A stretch of 49,924 bases of DNA from JAJPXC01 sp964562375 (GTDB taxonomy: Bacteria > Bacteroidota > Bacteroidia > Bacteroidales > Muribaculaceae): the NCBI GenBank assembly GCA_964562375.1, contig CAZLSW010000018.1, positions 1 through 49,924 on the forward strand, written 5' to 3'. The notes under the pieces were generated by a model that saw nothing but the letters and a program-made list of their open reading frames with translations, had not been told where the DNA came from and made no database searches. Shown one piece after another: positions 32,601-40,934 of the stretch. The translations under genes and the position numbers were made by a program. Position 1 is the first letter of the stretch; every line of letters starts with the position of its first letter.

Positions 32601-32819
32601 CAAGAAGATTTGTGAAGAGCGCGCCGACCGGGATACAAAACTCGCCCCTCAACGGCCGTTTGCCGCAAAACTCCAACGACCCATGCAGCCATGAGCCACA
32701 CGCCTTGCTAATGCCAAGCCCTCAGCGAAAGTCTCAGAAGCAATACGGTCAACCTCAAGGCCGGGAAAGCGTTCCCCTAGCCTATCCATGGATAGTGTAA
32801 CCTTGAACATCTACACCTT

Positions 32820-32867
32820 AACCAGAAACCAGAAACCAGAAACTAGAAACTAGAAACCAGAAACCAA
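32820..32867 (+). repeat. Heptamer repeat in exbB leader (AGAAACC)n
   Basis: Six consecutive 7-bp units AGAAACC or AGAAACT, about 70 nt upstream of the exbB ATG and inside the predicted transcript. Confidence 0.85.
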
Positions 32868-32935
32868 ATAGAGAGACAACTCAAAAAACTAAACTAATCA
32901 TATTAATAATCTAAAAAAACGATTTTTTGTAAATT

Positions 32936-33796
32936 ATGGAAGCTACTAAGCCCGTAAAGCCCAACAACTCTGGGAGCAACGTACGCGGTATCAAGAACGC
33001 ATTCTTGGTAATCATCGCATGTTTCATCGTGGCCGTTTGCCTGTTCCTCTTCGTGTTTGGTCATCCCTCTCACTTCAACCTTGAGGGCATCGACGAGGCC
33101 ACCCTGCCCAGCTCGATGTTCTTCAGCGACATCAACGCCCACCCCAACGACCTCGTTGGCACAATCTTCAAAGGCGGCGTGATCGTGCCTATCCTCCAAA
33201 CCCTCCTTTTGACCGTTATCGTCCTCTCCGTTGAGCGCTGGATCGCCCTCCGTTCCGCTAAGGGTACCGGTAGCATCACCAACTTCGTCAAGGGCGTCAA
33301 GAAATGCCTCGAGACCAACGACATCGCCGGCGCTCAGGCCCTCTGCAAGAAGCAAAAAGGCTCCGTTGCCGCTGTTGTTAGCGCTGCACTCAACCGCTAC
33401 GAGGAGATGGACAAGAACACCGTCCTCACCAAAGAGCAGAAGATCGCTACCCTCCAAAAAGAGGTAGAAGAGGCAACCGCCATCGAGATGCCTGCACTCC
33501 AGCAGAACCTCCCCATCGTCGCTACCCTCACCACCCTCGGTACCCTTGTCGGACTGCTCGGTACTGTGATCGGTATGATCAAGTCCTTCCAGGCCCTCGC
33601 CGCTTCCGGCGCCCCCGACTCCACCGAGCTCTCAACCGGTATCTCCGAGGCCCTTATCAACACCGCCTTCGGTATCGCTACCGGTGCGTTCGCTGTAATC
33701 TCCTATAACTTCTACACCAACAAAATCGACAACCTCACCTACGCTATCGACGAGATTGGTTTCTCGATCGTGCAGTCGTTCGCAGCAACCCACTAA
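32936..33796 (+). CDS. exbB: ExbB/TolQ/MotA proton channel protein
   Basis: 286 residues. A basic N-terminus is followed by a membrane helix (~22-46), a second one (~85-110), a cytoplasmic helical domain rich in charged residues, then TM helices around IVATLTTLGTLVGLLGTVIG and ISEALINTAFGIATGAFAV. The G-T-V-x-G-M-I-x-S-F and E-A-L-x-x-T-A-x-G-I blocks are diagnostic of ExbB/TolQ. It forms the inner-membrane channel that uses the proton motive force to energise TonB. First of four genes exbB-exbD-exbD-tonB, the usual Bacteroidota order with two ExbD paralogues. Confidence 0.95.
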   Translation: MEATKPVKPNNSGSNVRGIKNAFLVIIACFIVAVCLFLFVFGHPSHFNLEGIDEATLPSSMFFSDINAHPNDLVGTIFKGGVIVPILQTLLLTVIVLSVERWIALRSAKGTGSITNFVKGVKKCLETNDIAGAQALCKKQKGSVAAVVSAALNRYEEMDKNTVLTKEQKIATLQKEVEEATAIEMPALQQNLPIVATLTTLGTLVGLLGTVIGMIKSFQALAASGAPDSTELSTGISEALINTAFGIATGAFAVISYNFYTNKIDNLTYAIDEIGFSIVQSFAATH

Positions 33797-33854
33797 TCCC
33801 ACGTTTCCCTTTCAACGAATCAATCCACAAATCTATTAATTCCAAAAGGTAAAT

Positions 33855-34586
33855 ATGGGAAAAGTAAAAATTAAAAGGAAGAGCACGCTCATCGACATGA
33901 CCGCGATGAGCGACGTGACCGTCCTTCTGCTTACTTTCTTCATGTTGACTTCTACCTTCCTCCAGAAGGAGCCCACGACGGTAATTACCCCGTCTTCGGT
34001 TTCCGAGATCAAGGTGCCCACGGCCAACGTCGCCTCGGTACTCGTATCCCCCGAAGGGAAGGTTTTCATCGGAATCGCCGGTGACGCCGACGCCGATATG
34101 GCCGACATCTGGGGCTCGGAAGCTACTCGCAAGCAAGTCCTTGAGCAAGCTGCCAGCAACTATAAGAAGTACACCGGGAAAGATCCGCAGATCACGACGG
34201 CTGATCTCGACAAGTTCGCCAAAATCAACATGTTTGGCGTGCCGATGGAGAACATGCACGCATTCCTCAATCTGTCGCAAACCAAGCAAGATGAATTCAT
34301 CTCCGACATGAGCAACCCTCAAGTGGGTATCCCCATGAAAGAGATCGTCTACACCGACGCTGATGGACAGAAAATCGTAACCAACGAGTTCCAAATCTGG
34401 ATGCGCGCTATCTACAACTCAGGCAACGACAACCTGCAGTCCGCTATGAAATCCGGCGAGGGTATCGCCGTGAAGGCCGACCGTGGTACACCATTCTCGA
34501 CCGTTCACCAGGTACTCGACAATCTTCAGACCATGAAGATGAACCGCTTCAGCGTCATGACTGCCCTCAAAACTGAACAAGACTAA
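33855..34586 (+). CDS. exbD: ExbD-family biopolymer transport protein (first paralogue)
   Basis: 243 residues. A basic cytoplasmic start (KVKIKRKSTLID) is followed by a single membrane helix, MSDVTVLLLTFFMLTSTFL, with the essential Asp at its start. The periplasmic domain is longer than in E. coli ExbD (~141 residues) because of an insertion (about residues 90-170). It is a partner of ExbB, 58 nt downstream. In Bacteroidota two ExbD proteins are normal; they may be functionally distinct. Confidence 0.93.
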   Translation: MGKVKIKRKSTLIDMTAMSDVTVLLLTFFMLTSTFLQKEPTTVITPSSVSEIKVPTANVASVLVSPEGKVFIGIAGDADADMADIWGSEATRKQVLEQAASNYKKYTGKDPQITTADLDKFAKINMFGVPMENMHAFLNLSQTKQDEFISDMSNPQVGIPMKEIVYTDADGQKIVTNEFQIWMRAIYNSGNDNLQSAMKSGEGIAVKADRGTPFSTVHQVLDNLQTMKMNRFSVMTALKTEQD

Positions 34587-34591
34587 TCATT

Positions 34592-35320
34592 ATGGCACAG
34601 ATAGAACAATCATCTGGTGGCGGCAAAAAGAAAAAAGGCGCCCAGAAAAAGATGCAAATCCACGTCGACTTCACCCCTATGGTCGACATGAACATGCTTC
34701 TGATCACGTTCTTCATGCTTTGTACCACGATGATCAAGTCGCAGACGCTCAACATCTCCCTCCCCTCCAACGAGAAGGTCGAAGCCGCTGAGCAAAACAA
34801 AGCTAAAGAATCAGAAGCCATCACGCTAATCCTGGCCACCGAACGCGACAGCCAGGGAAACGTGAAAAACGGTCCCGACGGTAAACCCCTGAACACCATC
34901 TACTACTACGAGGGCAAACCCGTGGTAGAAGACGCCGACCACGACGGTATGATCGACAACTCCAACCTCAAAGTCGAGTACTTCATCGGAAACGAGGGCG
35001 GCGAAACCCAGGGTATCCGTAACATCCTACACAATAAGAACAAGGAAGTTCTCAAGCGTATCGAAGAGCAAAAAACCAAATGGCGCAACAAAGAAATCTC
35101 CGAAGACGAGTATCAAGCGTTGGCCAAGAAAATACGTAACGACTCCACCCTCACCCGCCCCGTGGTGATCATCAAGGCCACCCCCGAGGCTTCCTGGGAA
35201 AGCGTCATTACTGCTCTCGACGAGATGCAGATCAACCAGATCTCCCGCTACCAAATCGACAACATCAACCAAGTCGACTCGGTGCTCATTCTCGACTACC
35301 TTGCCAAGAACCGAAAGTAA
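34592..35320 (+). CDS. exbD: ExbD-family biopolymer transport protein (second paralogue)
   Basis: 242 residues. A Lys/Gly-rich N-terminus (GGGKKKKGAQKK) precedes the block VDFTPMVDMNMLLITFFMLC, with the channel Asp before the helix, followed by a periplasmic domain containing a long charged helix (KNKEVLKRIEEQKTKWRNKE). The start is 5 nt after the first exbD stop, implying coupled translation. Expected to form the ExbB-ExbD motor driving TonB. Confidence 0.93.
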   Translation: MAQIEQSSGGGKKKKGAQKKMQIHVDFTPMVDMNMLLITFFMLCTTMIKSQTLNISLPSNEKVEAAEQNKAKESEAITLILATERDSQGNVKNGPDGKPLNTIYYYEGKPVVEDADHDGMIDNSNLKVEYFIGNEGGETQGIRNILHNKNKEVLKRIEEQKTKWRNKEISEDEYQALAKKIRNDSTLTRPVVIIKATPEASWESVITALDEMQINQISRYQIDNINQVDSVLILDYLAKNRK

Positions 35321-35368
35321 CTGCGTGATGAATATCTATATTAACTAATGTAACACCGTAACAAGACA

Positions 35369-36214
35369 ATGGCAAAAGATGTAGATCTTTCATCAAAAGA
35401 ATGGCGCGACATAGTATTTGAGGGACGCAACCAGGAATTCGGCGCGTACGAGATGCGCAAAGAGTCCGACCGTCGCCACAACCGCGCTATGATAGCAGTT
35501 GTAATCGTGATTGCAGCCATCCTCGCTATCGTGTTTGTCATCGACAAGCTCCCAAAGCCCGAGGCCAAGCCCGAGGACCAAATCGAGCAATCGCTCGCTT
35601 CCCTCGCCGAGGCCGACGCCGAAGAGGAAGAGCAAGAGGAAGAGCAGCAACGCGTTGAAGAGCAAAAACCTGAAGTACTCCCCGAGGAGGTGCTCAACAC
35701 CGTGAAAGTTACCGAGCTCGCAATCGCCGCCGACAACGAAGTGCAGGAGGAGATCAAGAGCCAGGACGAAATCAAGGACACCCAAACCGCCGTTGGTACC
35801 ACCAACTTCGACAAGGGTACCGATGACTTGAACGTCGTTCGCGAGCACAAGGACGAAATCGTCGTCGAGGAGAAGAAACCCGTAGAGGAGAACAAAGTGT
35901 TCACCGCCGTAGAGCAAATGCCCCAATTCCCCGGAGGCGAGGGCGAGCTTTACGCTTGGATCAGCAAGAACCTCCGCTACCCCCCGATGGCCGCTGAAAA
36001 CAACATCCAGGGCCGCGTGGTAGTACAGTTCGTCGTTACCAAGACCGGTTCCATCGGCGAGGTCAAAGTGCTTCGCGGCAAGGACCCCGACCTCGACAAA
36101 GAGGCCGTGCGCGTGGTGAAGGGACTCCCCAAGTTCATCCCCGGCAAGATGAATGGCCAGGCCGTGAACGTGTGGTACACCCTCCCCATCAACTTCAAGC
36201 TCCAAGGCGTATAA
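35369..36214 (+). CDS. tonB: TonB energy transducer
   Basis: 281 residues. N-terminal cytoplasmic segment (~40 residues, DIVFEGRNQEFGAYEMRK is typical of Bacteroidota TonB), one membrane helix (~45-64), a Pro/Glu-rich periplasmic spacer (very acidic, EEEEQEEEQQ), and the TonB C-terminal domain (~195-281) with FPGGEGELYAWISKNLRYP, VVVQFVVTKTGSI and KFIPGKMNGQAVNVWYTLPI. It transmits energy from ExbBD to outer-membrane SusC/TonB-dependent receptors. Last gene of the operon, followed by a hairpin terminator. Confidence 0.95.
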   Translation: MAKDVDLSSKEWRDIVFEGRNQEFGAYEMRKESDRRHNRAMIAVVIVIAAILAIVFVIDKLPKPEAKPEDQIEQSLASLAEADAEEEEQEEEQQRVEEQKPEVLPEEVLNTVKVTELAIAADNEVQEEIKSQDEIKDTQTAVGTTNFDKGTDDLNVVREHKDEIVVEEKKPVEENKVFTAVEQMPQFPGGEGELYAWISKNLRYPPMAAENNIQGRVVVQFVVTKTGSIGEVKVLRGKDPDLDKEAVRVVKGLPKFIPGKMNGQAVNVWYTLPINFKLQGV

Positions 36215-36234
36215 CCCCTACCCCACCATATCCC

Positions 36235-36262
36235 GACAGCCCCGCCCTCCAGCGGGGCTGTC
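36235..36262 (+). terminator. Terminator of the tonB operon
   Basis: GACAGCCCCGC and GCGGGGCTGTC form an 11-bp perfect stem with a 6-nt loop, then GCTATTTC. Confidence 0.75.
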
Positions 36263-36340
36263 GCTATTTCCCCCAGCTGGGCCTCGCCCCTTCTCGTATT
36301 AAAGATTGTTAAGAGATTCAGCTAATTAGAGAATTTTACA

Positions 36341-36348
36341 TATATTTG
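36341..36348 (+). promoter_or_regulatory. -7 element upstream of secreted Fn3-type protein gene
   Basis: TATATTTG matches the -7 consensus. No convincing TTTG lies 19-20 nt upstream. The leader would be ~100 nt. Confidence 0.35.
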
Positions 36349-36453
36349 CGGTGATTTAGCTAAATAGCCAAAATTCAAGGACAAAGTGCAAAGCACTACT
36401 CTACAAAGCAAGATAATAACCAAAATAATTCCCTTAAACCAAAAATTCATCCA

Positions 36454-38529
36454 ATGAAAAAGTTTTTACTCTCAGCGCTGGGCGTTGCCATGGCTCTCGG
36501 CGCAAGTGCTACCAACTACATCGTTTGGTCGGGTGACGCATTAACCGACGACGAGGTTTCAATGAGTCCTGCCTGGTATTGGTGGTGGAACTGCACATTT
36601 GAGGAGCGCGCCGATGCCGCTTCCCCCGAAGGCAAAGCCCTGTATTGGGGTCCCACCGAAAACCCTGGTGCCAATTTCTGCGGCGGCTATTTCGTTACCG
36701 ACGACAACGTGGCTATGCTTCACAATGTGGCCAATTGCGACCTCGTGTTCACAGCCAAGGTGACCGGCACAATCGGCAGTTTGCTCCTGCGCTTGACCGA
36801 CGGCGCCGACCGTGACATCAACCTCACCTCCCTTATCCCCCAGGATGGCGAGTACCACGAAGTGAGAATCAACCTTGAGGAATCGGCGCCCGGACTTCCC
36901 TCCGTATGGGCATCGTCAACCGTAGGTCAATATGTGTTTGCCATCGTCGGCGACCAATTTGACACCGAGGCAGGCCTTTACACCGCCAATATCCACTATG
37001 AGGAGTCTATGGAGCTCCCCAAGATCGCCGTTACCGCACAGAACATCACCATGACCTCCGCCGACCTCGCTTGGACCACCACCATCCCCGAGGGCATGAC
37101 CAACCCGGTCGTTAAGATGGACGGCGAGGTGATCACCGCCAACCCCGTGCAGCTCACCGGCCTTACCGCCAGCACCTCCTACAGCCACTCGTTCACCGTA
37201 TCGGCCGACAAGGATGGACAAACCTACACCTCCAACGCCGTTACCTGCACCTTCCGCACCGAGCGCGACGCCACACAGGACCTCGTTTACTCCGACTACG
37301 TGAAGGCTAAATTCAACAACGCCTACCTCATCGGCGAGGACCCCTCCTTGGCACGCACCATGGCCATGAGTCTCCCCTTCGACATCACATTAGGAGTTGA
37401 CGGCACACTCACCTACTCCATTGACCTCACTCAGTGCAAGGACGTTATGGGATTGGTTCCCCAAATCTGGTCCAACGGCTTCTATACCTTGACCGCCGGT
37501 GAGAACAACATCTATTCCGTAAGCCTGGGCGAGCAGACCGAAGGCGCCGAGATCGCCCTCTCCCACTATCTTGCTTACACCGGTGGCTCGGTTGACATCC
37601 GCTCGGCTTATGTCACCGTAGGCCAAACCCAGGAACGCCCCACCATTGGCGAGGCTACCGCTCTTGAGCTTACCGCTGCCAACACTGTGGTAAAGGTCGG
37701 CCAAAACAATGTGCTCACCATGATCGCTACCGACGCTGCCGGTTACTATATCCCCGCCACCTCGGGCACTTTGGTTCCCTCGGGTGAAGGCATCTCGATT
37801 GTCAACAGCGTGGCCGTTGCCTCCGAGAAAGGCCGCTACGACATTACCGCCACATTTGGCGAACTCACTGCTGCCGTCACCATCATCTGCCCCATCTCCG
37901 AAAGCTCTTACAACCTCGTTTCAGGCCTTGAGGGCGTAACCGACGGCGAAAACGCCGCCAACGCTACCGACGAGAACGAAGGCTCCTACCTCTTCTGGGA
38001 CTGCTCCGACGATGACGCCGAATATCAGGAGCACACCCTCCAGTTCACCCTCGACGACACCTATTATATCGAGGCCGTTGAGTGCTACTGGGAAGGCGCT
38101 TCCGCTACCGACTACTGCGTGGCTATCTATCCCCAGAACCCCATCGGCGGCTGGGATCCCCTGAGCATCACCCACGTGGATTATGACGGCACCCGTTACT
38201 TTGACGTAGTAGGCGAAGGCGGCGGCGCAGGCAACAACCAGCGTCACATCCTCTACGACGAGGACGCCCTCAGCGCTATCCCCGGCTCGTTCATCTCCCT
38301 CGACACCACCAAGGCATACGAGAAGACTTGGGGCATGAAGCTGTTCCAAATCCGCGTCTATGGCCAGAAAGACGACCCCGCGGGCGTGAAGAACGTATCG
38401 GTTGACAACACCGACACCACCGCTCCCGTTGAGTACTACAACCTCCAGGGCATCCGCGTCAACGAGCCCCAGGCCGGCCAGATCGTGATCCGTCGCCAAG
38501 GCAACAAAGCCTCTAAAATCTTATTTTAG
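36454..38529 (+). CDS. Secreted multidomain protein with Fn3-like module and C-terminal sorting-like tail
   Basis: 691 residues. Signal peptide 1-19 (ending GASA). The N-terminal beta domain (~20-190) has a carbohydrate-binding-like character (WYWWWNCTFEERAD; LLLRLTDG). A fibronectin type III-like module follows (~195-270, ITMTSADLAWTT, VQLTGLTASTSYSHSF). Further beta domains (~285-480) include an Ig-like region, then a discoidin/F5-8-like region (~485-655). The end reads VEYYNLQGIRVNEPQAGQIV and KILF, the tail common on Bacteroidales secreted proteins and shared with the amidase at 44211-48059. No catalytic motif recognised; a surface glycan-binding or scaffold protein is plausible. Confidence 0.8.
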   Translation: MKKFLLSALGVAMALGASATNYIVWSGDALTDDEVSMSPAWYWWWNCTFEERADAASPEGKALYWGPTENPGANFCGGYFVTDDNVAMLHNVANCDLVFTAKVTGTIGSLLLRLTDGADRDINLTSLIPQDGEYHEVRINLEESAPGLPSVWASSTVGQYVFAIVGDQFDTEAGLYTANIHYEESMELPKIAVTAQNITMTSADLAWTTTIPEGMTNPVVKMDGEVITANPVQLTGLTASTSYSHSFTVSADKDGQTYTSNAVTCTFRTERDATQDLVYSDYVKAKFNNAYLIGEDPSLARTMAMSLPFDITLGVDGTLTYSIDLTQCKDVMGLVPQIWSNGFYTLTAGENNIYSVSLGEQTEGAEIALSHYLAYTGGSVDIRSAYVTVGQTQERPTIGEATALELTAANTVVKVGQNNVLTMIATDAAGYYIPATSGTLVPSGEGISIVNSVAVASEKGRYDITATFGELTAAVTIICPISESSYNLVSGLEGVTDGENAANATDENEGSYLFWDCSDDDAEYQEHTLQFTLDDTYYIEAVECYWEGASATDYCVAIYPQNPIGGWDPLSITHVDYDGTRYFDVVGEGGGAGNNQRHILYDEDALSAIPGSFISLDTTKAYEKTWGMKLFQIRVYGQKDDPAGVKNVSVDNTDTTAPVEYYNLQGIRVNEPQAGQIVIRRQGNKASKILF

Positions 38530-38666
38530 ACGCTAAGGACAAAGTGCAAAGTAAAAAGGATTAAGTAAAGCACCTTTTACCGATATGGAGCAATTAAGGT
38601 AAAGCAACACCGATAACGCTTCGTATATCTCAAGGGGAGCGACCCACCCAGGGCCGCCCCCCTTTT

Positions 38667-38900
38667 AAGTAGGACGTCGGGCCGTCCCGGCCCGATATAA
38701 GTAGGACGTCGGGCCGTGCCGGCCCGACAGAAGCCCCCCCTTAAGTAGGACGTCGGGCCGTACCGGCCCGACAGAAGCCCCCCTTAAGTAGGACGTCGGG
38801 CCGTGCCGGCCCGACAGAAGTCCCCCCCTTAAGTAGGACGTCGGGCCGTGCCGGCCCGACATTAACACTGTCCCGCCGGCACGGCGGGACTTCCTACTTA
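38667..38900. repeat. REP-like palindrome array
   Basis: Five direct copies of AAGTAGGACGTCGGGCCGTG and CCGGCCCGAC start at 38667, 38699, 38743, 38786 and 38831, mostly with a 43-45 bp period (first interval 32). A sixth, inverted variant lies at 38871-38900 (GTCCCGCCGGCACGGCGGGAC then TTCCTACTTA). Each unit is a perfect hairpin GTCGGGCCG/CGGCCCGAC followed by CAGAAG and a C-run. A lone copy lies at 26198-26222 and a degenerate one near 48168. Confidence 0.9.
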
Positions 38901-38915
38901 GCCCCACTAAAAAAT

Positions 38916-38946
38916 TTTGTGGAATGGAAAATGTTGTGTAAATTTG
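38916..38946 (+). promoter_or_regulatory. Promoter of HU/SPOR gene, overlapping its start
   Basis: TTTG (38916-38919), 19 nt, TAAATTTG (38939-38946): a perfect match. The expected start of transcription (~38952) coincides with the GTG start codon at 38951, implying a leaderless mRNA. Confidence 0.7.
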
Positions 38947-38950
38947 CAAG

Positions 38951-40024
38951 GTGAAGTCGATCGATCGTCATATAAGCTTTTTGATAGCACGCCACGACTG
39001 CGTGGTGGTGCCCGGATTTGGCGCGTTTGTCGCCCAGTATACCCCCGCTCGCATCCTTCGCGACACCGGGGTAATCCTCCCCCCATCGAGGGCTATCAGC
39101 TTCAACCGCGAGATCGACCACAACGACGGCATGCTGGCCACATCCATCGCCCGTGCCGCCTCAATCAGCTACGACCAAGCCACCCAAAGCGTCGCCGAGC
39201 AAGTGGCTGCCATGAAGGCCCAGTTGCAGGCCGATGGCACCTTCACCCTCCCCTTCGTCGGGTCATTCACCATGCGAGGCAAGGGCATGATCGAGTTTGA
39301 GCCAATGGAATCACCGCTGATCGCCCCGCAATACTACGGTCTCGTGCCAGCCGCCATCTCCCCCGTGATCGTCGAGGCTCGCCGCGAGCAACAAGCCCAG
39401 GAAGAGGCCATCCTCACCGCACCCAAACGCTGGACCCTCACCGCAGGCGCCCGCCGAGCAATGCGTGTGGCCGCGTCGGTGGCTGTGCTCGTATGCCTCG
39501 GGGCTCTCCTCACCACCCCCGTCATCGTCGACCGCAACGCCCCCGAGATGGCCGCCGTCGCAACGATGCCAAAGGTGTCGGCCCCCAAAACCGTCAGCGC
39601 CACCTCCCTGCTCCCCTCCACCCCCAAGGAAGCCGGCGTCCTCTCCATCGCCATCCCCACCGACGGCTTCGCCATCGCCGACACCACGCAGCGGCCACCC
39701 GTCTCGAGCAATCGTGCATTCGAGCAGTCGTGCACTCGAGACCTCAATTCCACGAATACAACAGCCTCGGCGAGCCAAAACCAAGCCAGCCCCCGCCGCA
39801 TGGTCGACAGCGACCCATACCGACTTATCGTCGCCTCACTCCCCTCACAGGCTCAAGTGGAGCGTTTCCTCGCCAACAACCCCGACAAATTGCTCCGCTA
39901 CATGGAGAGCCAGGGACGCTTCCGCGTATACGCCGCCACCGGCCAAAGCGTAGCCCAAGCCCAGGAGCCCCTCCGAGGCGACCTCGCCGGCAAATACCCA
40001 GGAGCATGGGTTTGTCACAAATAA
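38951..40024 (+). CDS. CCDC81-like HU-domain protein with membrane helix and SPOR domain
   Basis: 357 residues from a GTG. MKSIDRHISFLIARHDCVVV then PGFGAFV is the conserved start of the Bacteroidota CCDC81-type HU domain pair (residues 1-~130, with FVGSFTMRGKG as the second DNA-binding arm-like strand). A membrane helix follows at ~170-192 (VAASVAVLVCLGALLTTPVI), then a low-complexity linker and a SPOR-like domain (~285-357, YRLIVASLPSQAQVERFLAN). The layout suggests a protein that links nucleoid or envelope sites to peptidoglycan at division. The linker contains RAFEQSCTRDL at 39701-39742, made by the octamer repeat described separately. Confidence 0.85.
   Translation: MKSIDRHISFLIARHDCVVVPGFGAFVAQYTPARILRDTGVILPPSRAISFNREIDHNDGMLATSIARAASISYDQATQSVAEQVAAMKAQLQADGTFTLPFVGSFTMRGKGMIEFEPMESPLIAPQYYGLVPAAISPVIVEARREQQAQEEAILTAPKRWTLTAGARRAMRVAASVAVLVCLGALLTTPVIVDRNAPEMAAVATMPKVSAPKTVSATSLLPSTPKEAGVLSIAIPTDGFAIADTTQRPPVSSNRAFEQSCTRDLNSTNTTASASQNQASPRRMVDSDPYRLIVASLPSQAQVERFLANNPDKLLRYMESQGRFRVYAATGQSVAQAQEPLRGDLAGKYPGAWVCHK
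39701..39742 (+). repeat. Octamer repeat (TCGTGCAT family) inside HU/SPOR gene
   Basis: Degenerate units TCGAGCAA, TCGTGCAT, TCGAGCAG, TCGTGCAC, TCGAGACC in the linker coding sequence. Same family as at 41297-41358, 42991-43111 and 49363-49521. Confidence 0.7.
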
Positions 40025-40085
40025 ATCAATCCCCCTTTCCTCCTTTGCTCCTTTCCCCCTTTAAATCACTAAAATTCAATTTATT

Positions 40086-40625
40086 ATGAACGATTTCCAT
40101 GAGCTGCTCGTAAATCGCCGCAGCATACGCCGTTATACCCCTGAGCCAATCGACCCCGAGCACGTGCGCCTCATCCTCGAGGCCGCGCTGATGTCGCCCA
40201 CATCCAAGAGTTCGCGTCCCTGGCAATTCGTCGTCGTGGAGGACAAGGAGATGCTCGATCGGTTGAGCGAGTGCAAGGAGCACGGCGCCGGACCAATCGC
40301 CAAGGCCCCGCTGGCCGTCGTCATCGCCGTTGACCCCGCCAAGACCGACCCGTGGATCGAGGACGCGTCGATCGCCGCATTCGCCATCCAACTGCAGGCC
40401 GCCGCACTCGGCCTGGGCAGTTGCTGGATACAGGTGCGCGACCGCTACCGCGCCGACGGCGTCTCGGCCAACGAGTACGTGCAGGAACTGTTAGGCATCC
40501 CCGAAACCCTACCCGTGGTGTGCATCATCTCCATCGGACACCCCGACGAGACCCGTCGCCCTCAGGACACCGCCAAACTCCTCTGGGAGCAAGTCCACAT
40601 CGGCACCTACAAAACTACCGAATAA
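40086..40625 (+). CDS. Nitroreductase family protein
   Basis: 179 residues, an FMN-dependent NAD(P)H oxidoreductase of the nitroreductase fold. FMN-phosphate-binding block NRRSIRRYTPEPI at the N-terminus, MSPTSKSSRPWQFVVVED (flavin-contacting loop), AAALGLGSCWIQVR in the helical core, and IISIGHPDE near the end. No lipobox or signal, so cytosolic. The physiological substrate is unknown; relatives reduce nitroaromatics, quinones or flavins. It starts 61 nt after the HU/SPOR gene. Confidence 0.9.
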   Translation: MNDFHELLVNRRSIRRYTPEPIDPEHVRLILEAALMSPTSKSSRPWQFVVVEDKEMLDRLSECKEHGAGPIAKAPLAVVIAVDPAKTDPWIEDASIAAFAIQLQAAALGLGSCWIQVRDRYRADGVSANEYVQELLGIPETLPVVCIISIGHPDETRRPQDTAKLLWEQVHIGTYKTTE

Positions 40626-40634
40626 ACATTCCTA

Positions 40635-40885
40635 CAAATTTCGCAAGTTCTCCAAGAAACCACTAATAAACACTAATATTCACTAATTCAGCGATTAATC
40701 TTCATCCTCATTCAAGAATTAAGCTTTGCTTCGCAAAGAATTAACACGAATGTCCATAACGCAACGCTATATCCCTTAGTGTTAATTAAAGAGCGTAAGC
40801 TCTCTAATATTTCTTAGAATCCCTATCAATTTGTTGGTGTTCATTAGGGTTAATTCGTGGTTCCTTGGATAACTTGCGAAATTTG
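40635..40885. repeat. MITE-like dispersed repeat, copy 3 (most complete)
   Basis: 251 bp. The ends are inverted: CAAATTTCGCAAGTTCTCCA then AGAAACCAC on the left, and GGTTCCTTGGATAACTTGCG with AAATTTG on the right. The interior contains GCTTTGC-TTC-GCAAAG and AGAGC-GTAA-GCTCT hairpins as in the copies at 13627 and 14791. No gene inside. Confidence 0.85.
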
Positions 40886-40934
40886 TCACCAACTTATTCG
40901 TTTAATTTGTTAAATTCGTAGTCAATTTCCTGAA

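Noticed and set aside
38667..38900. Possible CRISPR array
   Set aside because: The repeats are GC-only palindromes with nearly identical sequence between them, no unique spacers and no cas genes.
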